Source of the DNA: Sciurus carolinensis | Taxonomy: Eukaryota > Chordata > Mammalia > Rodentia > Sciuridae | Assembly (NCBI RefSeq): GCF_902686445.1 | Contig: NW_025920104.1 | Location: 3,286,001-3,350,000 of the forward strand | DNA length: 64,000 nucleotides | Direction: 5' to 3' | Part shown: positions 57,445 to 64,000 of the stretch, piece by piece | Position numbering within the stretch: position 1 is the first letter of the stretch | How the letters are laid out: the number at the start of each line of letters is the position of its first letter | Notes under the pieces: generated by a model | Seen by the model: the letters and a program-made list of their open reading frames with translations, nothing else | What the model was told of the DNA's origin: nothing | Databases searched by the model: none | Program-made: the position numbers and the translations under genes

Positions 57445-60093
57445 CTAACAATGGCCCATAGGTTCCGGGTTTGCCTTTCCGTCTGAGTTTTCATTATTGG
57501 AGGAAGGCTCAGACTCGCCATTGTGAGGAGGAGCAGAATCACTTGCATGCTGTAAAACTCTGACCAGCCTTTCTGGAATCCAGACTGGAGTCTGTTGATC
57601 CTGTGGGAAAATACAAACAGACCCTCGGACCCAACGAAGGACTGGATCTGGTCCTTTCCAACAACCTGTCAGGACATCTTTCCATTTTGCCCATACTTGA
57701 GAAGTATTATGGGGATTATAATGTCGATCAGCTGCAGAATGGCCGTCCCTATCCAAAGTTAAGAAATTTAGAATGAAAAGAACTAAGTTAAATTTATCTT
57801 TAGGAGACTTGTAGGAGGCTCCTATTCCCCCTTTTTGTTTATTTAGACAATTTTTTAAAGTAAGATGTGCTCTTTCCACAATGCCCTGTCCCTGAGGATT
57901 ATAGGGGATGCCAGTGACTAATTGGATGTTAAATGTTTGTAAAAACAACCGAAAGCTTTTGGAAGTATAAGCAGGACCATTATCTGTTTTAATAACTTTA
58001 GGTATGCCCCAGCCAGCAAATGCTTGTAGGCAGTGTTGAATGACATCCTTCACCCTTTCTCCAGAATGAGCAGAAGCCACAATGACTCCTGAAGCAGTGT
58101 CTACTGACACATGTACATACTTAACAGTACCAAATTCAGAAATATGGGTTACATCCATCTGCCAAATATGACCAGGCAGCAGTCCCCTGGGGTTAACTCC
58201 AAAGGATTGTACTGGGATTAAAGGAGCACAATGTTGACAATTCTCTACTATTCGTCGAGCCATACATTTAGATATAGGAAATTTTCTGCTCAAAGTAGTG
58301 GAATTTACGTGAAATTTTTCATGAAAGAGTTTTGCTTGTTCCTCTATGGAAAAGACAAAAATTGATTTGGTGGCCATATCTACCAAGTCATTAGCATTGG
58401 CCAAAGGTCCTGGTAAATTAGAATGAGCTCTAATATGTCCTACATAGAATAGATGTTTACGCTGTAGGATAAGGTTTTGTAGTGTGGTAAAGTAAGAAGC
58501 TACAGTGGACATGGAAGAAATATGAGGTACCGTTTCAAGAACCTGTAAAGCGTTAACGATATATAAGCTATCAGATAGAAGATTGAATGGCTGATTATCT
58601 GCTAATTTAAAGGCTAATATTACAGCTGCAAGTTCAGTAACCTGTGCGGAGTTAGGTGGAACTATTATGGTATGAAGTTGTTTACCGATAAGTACTGCAC
58701 CTACTCCATTTTTGGAGCCATCAGTAAAAATGGTTACACAATCTTTAAGAGGCTGGACACTAGTCACTTTTGGAAAAACTATGGGAGTATTTTTACAGAA
58801 TTGAATCCAGGGATGTTGGGGGTAATGGTTATCGAACTGAGCTGAAGTGGTACAATATAATACTGACCAATCATCATCATTATTAATTAACCATTTAATT
58901 TGCTGAGTGGAATAAGGAGTTATAATAATAGACGGATGGATTCCAAAAACAGTAATGCAAGATTCTATTCCCTTGAATATTACCTGAGCAATAGCTTGGG
59001 GATATGATTGCAATGTTTTAGCTGGAGAGCTAGGGAGATTTATACTTTGCAGAGGTCCTCCTTGCCAAACTATGCCAAAAGGGGTATGTTTCTCCGAGAT
59101 TATGATTAAACTTAATGGTTGAGTAGGATCACAACGATCAACGTAACACTGCTGAAGTCTATTCTCTACTAGCTGTAAGGATATCCGTGCTTCAGGAGTA
59201 AGTTTCCTAGGGGAATTCAAGTCAGGATTACCTTTTAATATATCGAATAAAGGTTTTAATTCCCCTGTGGACAATTTTAAATAGGATCTGATCCAGTTAA
59301 TGTCACCTAAGAGTTTCTGAAAATCGTTTAAGGTATTCAATTGATCTGTCCTGATGGTCAACCTTATTGGTCTAACTGTAGTAGCAGTGAGCCTTGTACC
59401 CAGATATTCTTGGATCTCCTCTAATTGTAATTTTTCAGGGGCTATCATTAGTCCTCTCTTTTCTAATGCTTGAGTCATAAATTGTAATGCTTCTAACAAA
59501 ACTTCTTTTTCTGGATGGCAAATAAGTATGTCGTCCATATAGTGATAAATCAACAATCTCTTAAACTTTTGTCTAGTAGTTGTTAACGCTTTATCTACGT
59601 ATATTTGACATATAGTAGGACTGTTAGCCATACCTTGAGGCAACACAGTCCATTCGAATCTCTGGTCAGGCTGAGTGTGATTAAGAGAGGGCAAAGTAAA
59701 GGCAAATCTCCAACAATCATTTTTGTGTAAGGGTATAGAGAAAAAGCAATCTTTTAAATCCAGAATAATAGTAGGCCAATTTTTTGGTAGTGCAGTGACA
59801 AGAGGGAGTCCACATTGGACGGGTCCCATAGGGTACATTTGTTCGTTTATGGCTCTTAAATCATGTAATAACCTCCTGATTTTTTTTCCTGATTTTTTCT
59901 TTGTTAAGAATATTGGAGTATTCCAAGGAGAGGTAGAATGTTGTAAATGACCTGCTTGTACCTGCTCTTGTACTAACTTATGAGCTGCCTCTAGCTTTTC
60001 TTTTGTTAGGGGCCACTGTGGAATCCAGCGAGGCTTATCATCTTTACATATTATAGGGATTGATGGCTTATCAGTGGCCCCTAGGAAAAACCC
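57445..60093 (-). CDS. pol: Proviral pol: reverse transcriptase-RNase H-integrase
   Basis: The open frame is entered by a -1 shift near 60090 and ends at 57445, giving about 880 residues. The first ATG in frame (59838) is internal to the reverse transcriptase and is not the real start. Numbering from that Met: RT motifs LPQGMANSP (66-74) and the catalytic YMDD (100-103); RNase H with TDGS (D373), E402 and D423; integrase with an HHCC zinc site (H506, H510, C534, C537) and a D562-D619-E655 triad with the D,D-35-E spacing; and a C-terminal DNA-binding region ending in WIPERLVR. All catalytic residues appear present and no stop interrupts the frame. In a live virus the products copy RNA to DNA and integrate it. 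Activity was not tested, and this copy lacks a complete gag. Confidence 0.95.
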   Translation of the reverse strand, partial: GFFLGATDKPSIPIICKDDKPRWIPQWPLTKEKLEAAHKLVQEQVQAGHLQHSTSPWNTPIFLTKKKSGKKIRRLLHDLRAINEQMYPMGPVQCGLPLVTALPKNWPTIILDLKDCFFSIPLHKNDCWRFAFTLPSLNHTQPDQRFEWTVLPQGMANSPTICQIYVDKALTTTRQKFKRLLIYHYMDDILICHPEKEVLLEALQFMTQALEKRGLMIAPEKLQLEEIQEYLGTRLTATTVRPIRLTIRTDQLNTLNDFQKLLGDINWIRSYLKLSTGELKPLFDILKGNPDLNSPRKLTPEARISLQLVENRLQQCYVDRCDPTQPLSLIIISEKHTPFGIVWQGGPLQSINLPSSPAKTLQSYPQAIAQVIFKGIESCITVFGIHPSIIITPYSTQQIKWLINNDDDWSVLYCTTSAQFDNHYPQHPWIQFCKNTPIVFPKVTSVQPLKDCVTIFTDGSKNGVGAVLIGKQLHTIIVPPNSAQVTELAAVILAFKLADNQPFNLLSDSLYIVNALQVLETVPHISSMSTVASYFTTLQNLILQRKHLFYVGHIRAHSNLPGPLANANDLVDMATKSIFVFSIEEQAKLFHEKFHVNSTTLSRKFPISKCMARRIVENCQHCAPLIPVQSFGVNPRGLLPGHIWQMDVTHISEFGTVKYVHVSVDTASGVIVASAHSGERVKDVIQHCLQAFAGWGIPKVIKTDNGPAYTSKSFRLFLQTFNIQLVTGIPYNPQGQGIVERAHLTLKNCLNKQKGGIGASYKSPKDKFNLVLFILNFLTLDRDGHSAADRHYNPHNTSQVWAKWKDVLTGCWKGPDPVLRWVRGSVCIFPQDQQTPVWIPERLVRVLQHASDSAPPHNGESEPSSNNENSDGKANPEPMGHC

Positions 60094-61013
60094 AATCCAT
60101 GAGAATCATTTTTTGGTGGGGGTAAAGGCAGTGGTTGGGTAGATCCTTGGCTATGTCTTCCTAATCCTTTTTTATCATCATAATCCATATTTTGTAACAT
60201 ATTTCTTACAGGAGTCCCTTGGTAAATCTGGTCAGTGGTGAGTTTCATATCCATTTGCTGCAGGACATCTCGTCCCCATAGGCTAATAGGAACATTACAG
60301 ACATATGGTTGAAATATACCTGTGTGTCCCTCTGTATCTTTCCATGATAATGAGGAAGCACTTTGATTGGGGCTCTCTGCTACTCCTAAGCCTCTCAAGC
60401 TCTGAGCTGCTGTGATCAATGGCCAGTGCTTTGGCCAGACCATTACACTGATAATACTTTTGTCTGCTCCTGTATCTAATAAACCTGTAAATTCCATATT
60501 TCCCACTTTTAATTTTAGGAGGGGCCTCTGTTCCATATTCATAGTAAGGTTTATTAAAGTGGTTCCTGTTGATCCAAAACCTCCTTGTCTTTTATTTGTA
60601 TTTTTACTGGGCCACAAGGAATGTTGACTGGGCAATATAAGCATTTGTGCAATGCGATCCCCTGGAGAGATGACCGTAATTCCTTTTGGTGAAGAGACTA
60701 AGGCTTTTATTTGTCCAGTGAAATCAGGATCAATAACCCCTGGGTGTACTATAAGTCCTTTTAGTGTTGAGGAACCTCTACCTAGTAATAGCCCTACACT
60801 GTTCTGTGGGATTTTCTCATGCCAGTCGGTATCAATCATCTGCACCCCCATATCTGGGGTTAGTATGAGTCTGGAGGTGGCACAGATGTCCAATCCTGCA
60901 CTTCCTGAGGTGGCTCTGCGCTCCCCTTCTCTGTGGGAGGATACCACCGTCGGGGAACTTGTTGAATTACCCCGTATATTTGTTGCGGGCCCTGGGGAGG
61001 GCCCTGTCTCCCG
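60081..61013 (-). CDS. pro: Proviral dUTPase-protease with G-patch (pro)
   Basis: This frame is entered from gag by a -1 shift at about 61013 and ends at TAG 60083-60081. The longest span after a possible GTG (60947) is 288 residues. Numbering from that residue, the five dUTPase motifs are visible: SAGLDICA (16-23), GRGSS (56-60), GVIDPDFTGQ (70-79), GDRIAQMLIL (96-105) and GGFGSTG (122-128). The aspartic protease follows with the catalytic LLDTGA (156-161) and GRDVLQ (225-230). A glycine-rich G-patch region (about 247-275) closes the protein. dUTPase keeps uracil out of viral DNA, and the protease cleaves Gag and Pol polyproteins. The order is that of betaretroviruses and IAPs. No lesion was seen. 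Confidence 0.93.
   Translation of the reverse strand, partial: RETGPSPGPATNIRGNSTSSPTVVSSHREGERRATSGSAGLDICATSRLILTPDMGVQMIDTDWHEKIPQNSVGLLLGRGSSTLKGLIVHPGVIDPDFTGQIKALVSSPKGITVISPGDRIAQMLILPSQHSLWPSKNTNKRQGGFGSTGTTLINLTMNMEQRPLLKLKVGNMEFTGLLDTGADKSIISVMVWPKHWPLITAAQSLRGLGVAESPNQSASSLSWKDTEGHTGIFQPYVCNVPISLWGRDVLQQMDMKLTTDQIYQGTPVRNMLQNMDYDDKKGLGRHSQGSTQPLPLPPPKNDSHGLGFS
60087..60093 (-). promoter_or_regulatory. Probable pro-pol -1 frameshift site (G GGT TTT)
   Basis: On the minus strand the pro codons GGT TTT are followed by TCC TAG. Slipping back one base from GGGTTTT leads into TTC CTA GGG GCC, the pol frame. The heptamer has the X-XXY-YYZ form in the correct phase, six bases before the pro stop. 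An RNA structure downstream was not resolved by eye. Confidence 0.7.
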
Positions 61014-61450
61014 TTTTTTTTTTGAAGTTCAGGATTCGACCCTAGGAAATTATCCTCCCTATCTCTAATAGGCTGACAGGCACTATTCCGATGACTTCCT
61101 CTTCTGCATCTTGGACATAGCCCTGGGGCATAAGGTGTAACTGATTTTACTATAGTTATCTCTTATCTTTTGTTAGGGCATTATCTCCTTGCTGCTGATT
61201 TTGTGCATCTATTGAAATGTATTGGCCTTCTCCTATTAACATTTCTATCGGGAAACCTTGCCACTATGTTTCTGCAAGCAGTTTCAACAGCTATTTCTTG
61301 CTACTGAGCTTCCCCAATTAGCCATTGTTCTCCAGATAACACTGCTCTGCATAGCTGTCTCCAACTCTTAACTGCCTCTTTAAAGTTTTTCTAATGGTTG
61401 ATGGTATCTCCATTTGCTCCTCAAATACAGGCAGGTTTTACAAATCTTGA
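60860..61450 (-). pseudogene. gag: gag remnant: capsid end and nucleocapsid zinc knuckle
   Basis: In the minus-strand frame that leads to the frameshift site, a CCHC zinc knuckle is clear: CPRCRRGSHRNSAC, with spacing C-X2-C-X4-H-X4-C, at about 61122-61081. Upstream (about 61390-61310) a capsid-like piece with SWRQLCRAVLSGEQ runs into a stop, and other stops and shifts follow. The frame closes at 60862-60860 inside pro, as expected for an overlapping gag end. Only about 1.3 kb separates this knuckle from the primer binding site, and no matrix domain or full capsid is recognisable. Most of gag has therefore been deleted or replaced. Confidence 0.8.
60987..61019 (-). promoter_or_regulatory. gag-pro -1 ribosomal frameshift signal
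   Basis: The heptamer A-AAA-AAC (61019-61013, minus strand) is in the gag phase (AAA AAC). A spacer of 8 bases leads to a hairpin, GGGCCC-TCCCCA-GGGCCC (61004-60987), with six G-C pairs. Shifting back one base puts the ribosome in the pro frame without a stop. Confidence 0.92.
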
Positions 61451-61726
61451 AGCTCTTTTTATTAGGCTTAGGTTTCTCCTACCTTTTTCCCTTGTTCTTA
61501 AGTTTTCACTACCACTTGGTTATTTCTTTTTTGGGGGTTCTTTGTGTTAGATTTAATTCCCTTTTTTCCCTTGTTCTTAGATTTTTTAAGCAATTATTTT
61601 CTAGGTCACCACCACTCAATCTTTCCTCACTTTATTCTCTTTAAGCGTTCTTTTCTGTTACTATTAAATCCTGTTCATGAAGATACCCCTTGTGGCACAC
61701 TAAGCGGCTTTTTTTTTACTTTGGCT

Positions 61727-61727
<1 letters not shown>

Positions 61728-61765
<38 letters not shown>
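61728..61765 (-). repeat. 38-base homopolymer (poly A on the coding strand) in the gag region
   Basis: An uninterrupted T run on the + strand, so A on the proviral strand. It lies where the gag N-terminal half would be expected. Confidence 0.95.
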
Positions 61766-61974
61766 CCTCAATGGCGTCCCATTGTTTTTCAATGGTTCCC
61801 TGAGGGGTTGCCGCACCCAGACCCCATTGCTACTAATCTGAATAGCTTTAGTTATGGCAATTACAATAACAGTGGCCTAGCTGCCAGGAGCAAGGAGATT
61901 GCTGAAGGGAAAACTATCAAGTGCGCATTAAAATTTTTATAGCGGCTTTTCACGTAGGACCGCTTCAAACATGT

Positions 61975-62340
61975 TTCTACTTTCACTTTAATTAGACCGC
62001 GTTCCACGCGCCAGGACCGCCGATGGCGTGTCCCGATACCGGACTACCTTCCGTGTGTCCTTATTTTTATTTTAATTGGACTGCATTCCGCGTGCCCCCA
62101 GGACCGCTGATAGCGTGTCCTGATACCCTTTAACTGGACCGCATTCCGCGTATCCGGATAGTCGCTATACCGCGAACGTCGAGGCGCCTCTCCTTTACCT
62201 GTTTACCTTTTTTTGACTTCTTTACCTGTTTACCTTTTTTTTTTTTTTTTTTGACTTCTTTATCTGTTTACCTTTTTTGACTTCTTTACCTGTTTACCTT
62301 TTTTGACTTTTTTATAACCGGTTTAGCTTGTAAAAAAAAT
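61975..62340 (-). repeat. Leader tandem repeats
   Basis: Two sets of imperfect direct repeats are present. The first (about 61995-62160) repeats GACCGC(A/G)TTCC(A/G)CG and AGGACCGC(C/T)GAT(G/A)GCGTGTCC. The second (about 62200-62310) repeats CTTTACCTGTTTACCTTTTTT with varying T runs four times. They lie between the primer binding site and the gag remnant. Confidence 0.88.
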
Positions 62341-62374
62341 TTTTTTAAGATATCTTACCTTGTCCCTTTTATAG

Positions 62375-62392
62375 TCCCGGGTTTCGGCACCA
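62375..62392 (-). other. Primer binding site complementary to tRNA-Phe
   Basis: TGGTGCCGAAACCCGGGA on the minus strand, two bases after the 5' LTR, is complementary to the 3' end of mammalian tRNA-Phe (CCCGGGTTTCGGCACCA). IAP elements use the same primer. Confidence 0.93.
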
Positions 62393-62394
62393 GC

Positions 62395-62879
62395 TGTCGC
62401 GTCCCCTCTGCCCGCAGAGAGAGACACGGCAAACGTCTGAAGCTTTGGAAGTTTATTGTGCACAGGTTCTTTCCTACGCTTCTCTTACCCCTAACTTCTT
62501 CGCACTTTCAGCTTCCCTTTTCCCAGCTCCTTCCACTCCCGCGTACTTCCTCCTTCCAGCTCCGCTCCCGCTGCTGCCGCGGCCGCCATCGTCGCCGCCA
62601 GTTCTTCCGCTTCTTCCGTCCCTTCCTCAGCTTCTCCTCTACTCTCCCACCCACCAGGCTTATATACACTTCAGTCAATCAGGGGAGAGTACACAAGATA
62701 AACGCGGACAGCTGCAGGCACAGGACGGGTGCACGAGGGGGGGGCATGCTCTAGTCACATCATTAACTAGCCAATTATTGGAATTCGCTGGTTGTTTACT
62801 GTATAGCTGGCCGCCTCTGGCTCAGCGTCAGGCACCATCTTGACCACGCCCGAGGCTGGGGTTCCCGGAAAACCCCACA
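62395..62879 (-). repeat. Proviral 5' LTR (485 bp), promoter of the provirus
   Basis: Identical to 55846-56330 except at 62834. It has a TATATAA box at 62666-62660 and AATAAA at 62457-62452 on the minus strand. The region after the TATA box is very GC-rich and purine-rich on the minus strand (the GGCGGCGACGATGG stretch). Confidence 0.97.
62660..62666 (-). promoter_or_regulatory. TATA box of the 5' LTR
   Basis: TATATAA on the minus strand, 214 bases into the LTR from its U3 start. Transcription would start about 25-30 bases further on, near 62630. Confidence 0.75.
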
Positions 62880-62885
62880 AGGCAG
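62880..62885. repeat. Target-site duplication, right copy (AGGCAG)
   Basis: Matches 55840-55845. Confidence 0.9.
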
Positions 62886-63030
62886 GAGGATTGGAAGTTC
62901 AAAACCAGCCTTAGCACCTTAGTGAGGCCATAAGAACTCAGCAAGACCCTGTTTCTAAATAAAATACAGTGGTTAAGTGCCCCTGAGTTCAATGCCCATT
63001 TCAAAAACAAGAACAAATGAACAAAACTAA
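62886..63030 (+). repeat. SINE (B1-dID), right part, split by the provirus
   Basis: GAGGATTGGAAGTTCAAAAC, CACCTTAGTGAGGCC and CAAGACCCTGTTTCTAAATA continue the B1 begun at 55790. A degenerate dID tail (GTGCCCCTGAGTTCAATGCC) follows. Confidence 0.88.
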
Positions 63031-63071
63031 AATAAGGAATGTTTATGAATTTTAGGTTAAAAATCATTAGT

Positions 63072-63150
63072 TCTGGGGCTGGGGATATTGCTCATTAGCA
63101 CACACAAGGTTCTGGGTTAGAACGCCAGCACCAAAACATTAACAAAAACA
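63072..63150 (+). repeat. ID SINE, sense
   Basis: Contains TTCTGGGGCTGGGGATATTG and GGGTTAGAACGCCAGCACC, then an A-rich tail. Confidence 0.88.
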
Positions 63151-63159
63151 AAGATCATT

Positions 63160-63620
63160 AGTATTGGGGGCTATGCCGTGTGGATGGCACTGGGATGGTC
63201 CTTGGCAGCCAGCCAGAAGTTGCTTTGATCACATGGGCAGTGAGGAGGTTGATTAGCATAAGCACACCCAGGTGATTTGTCATTGGTCGTATCCAATTAA
63301 GTCCATGCACACAACGTGTGCACAGGTGCTTCTCGTGCCTGCTCATTTTGACTTTACCATGATTGGACAGCTAGCTCTTGCCTAATCTTTGCATAATTGG
63401 TGTCAGCCCTACACTTCGCCTTCTGGAGGGGATATAATCTGGCTCTCCTTGAGTGCCAGAGGGTTTTTTTGTTTGTTTGTTTGCTTTTTAAGAGGTTCGG
63501 GGTTCGAGATTCCAGGTTCCAGTTCCCGGGTTTTCTGATTCATCAATAAACCATTCCGAATTCAAGAGCCTCGTTACTTTTTTGTCCCCCGCACCAAATT
63601 GACTCTGCTGGATGGCGTCA
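63160..63620 (+). mobile_element. Possible solo LTR, different from the provirus
   Basis: A GC-richer block of about 450 bp. It has an ATATAATCTGGC TATA-like box at about 63432, a TTTG microsatellite-like run, and an AATAAA signal at about 63546 followed by a GAGCCTCGTTACTTTTTTG stretch, as in a U3-R-U5 layout. It ends near GGATGGCGTCAATTAG. No matching second LTR or internal genes were seen, and exact ends were not determined. Confidence 0.6.
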
Positions 63621-63624
63621 ATTA

Positions 63625-64000
63625 GTTCTCTTTAGAATATGTTAAAAGGAGAGGTGAGAGTAAGTCATTTCAGTGTAAATACTCAGAAAACAACTGGTGA
63701 TAAAAATGAAGCATGTGTGAGAGATGAGTTAGTAGTATAGATACAGAAATTAGAAGGTCCTAGAGGAGGATGAAACTTAGTCACAAAAAACAGGCCCTTG
63801 TTCAGGGAAGGGACAGGGAAAGAAACAACTGAAAGAGATAAAAATTCAAGTGAAATATTAGCAGATGACTCCCCAGTACCACCCAGGAAAGCTGAAGTCA
63901 GTCAGAGGCTGGAGAGTTCTAAGATCTAGCACAAACCCAAAAACTGGATTGCCCCATCAGCCCTCAGCAGTAGGAATTACCCCATCACATTTGCCTCAAT
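63625..64000. other. Unrecognised sequence
   Basis: Purine-rich, with no gene or nameable repeat. The expected next CCDC138-like exon was not found. Confidence 0.45.

Larger units (their letters stand above)
55846..62879 (-). mobile_element. Young IAP/betaretrovirus-like (class II ERV) provirus, defective in gag and env
   Basis: A 7034-bp provirus on the minus strand. In transcriptional order it holds the 5' LTR (62879-62395), tRNA-Phe primer binding site, leader with tandem repeats, a gag remnant, dUTPase-protease, pol, an env remnant, a polypurine tract and the 3' LTR (56330-55846). Class II assignment rests on the dUTPase-protease fusion with a G-patch, the separate gag/pro/pol frames, the 6-bp target duplication and the tRNA-Phe primer, the last of these as in intracisternal A particles. 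The LTRs differ at only one of 485 positions, which implies recent insertion. The pro and pol frames are open, but gag keeps only its 3' end, so it cannot assemble particles by itself. Confidence 0.95.

Noticed and set aside
61975..62340. CRISPR-like direct repeats
   Set aside because: The repeats are imperfect, adjacent and inside a retroviral leader of a mammalian genome. There are no uniform spacers.

Overview
This is a window of mammalian nuclear DNA, most likely from a rodent of the squirrel family. The evidence is a dense set of tRNA-derived ID SINEs with the arrangement GGGCTGGGGxTxTxGCTCAGT...GGTTCxATCCC, B1-type monomers fused to an ID tail (B1-dID), and several related L1 elements. 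The species assignment is inference; the repeat types are seen directly. There are no prokaryotic genes, operons, CRISPR arrays or rRNA genes.

Host-gene content is a decayed, intron-containing relic of two genes that are neighbours in other mammals. One RANBP2-like exon lies at 889-1093. Nine CCDC138-like exons run in order on the + strand from about 7.4 kb to 53.0 kb (7414, 13073, 18696, 22379, 23974, 24142, 24921, 47784 and 52828). Most keep splice sites, but at least six carry stops or frameshifts and one appears to have lost its acceptor AG. The RANBP2 3' exons and the CCDC138 first exons are missing. The tract therefore reads as an unprocessed pseudogene copy of the RANBP2-CCDC138 junction, or less likely as a dead orthologous CCDC138.

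The introns are filled with retroelements. Minus-strand L1 copies lie at 1-785, about 1600-7290, 11060-12650, 25480-30540, 31405-31850 and 33227-39716, the last near full length. Older L1M/HAL1-like pieces lie at 16640-17470, 19670-21420, 39730-43700 (+) and 47930-51720. About two dozen SINE pieces are present, along with two LTR-like singletons (about 16.2-16.6 kb and 63.16-63.62 kb), three copies of an unassigned ~400-bp repeat, ancient hAT-like fragments and several microsatellites, including a composite minisatellite at 45.6-45.9 kb.

The most recent large feature is a class II (IAP/betaretrovirus-like) provirus on the minus strand, 55846-62879, inserted in a SINE with a 6-bp target duplication. 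Its two 485-bp LTRs differ at one base. It has a tRNA-Phe primer binding site, a polypurine tract, a gutted gag that keeps a zinc knuckle, an A-AAA-AAC gag-pro frameshift signal with a GC hairpin, an open dUTPase-protease-G-patch frame, a probable second slip site, an open RT-RNase H-integrase frame, and only a remnant of env. It looks young but defective in gag and env.
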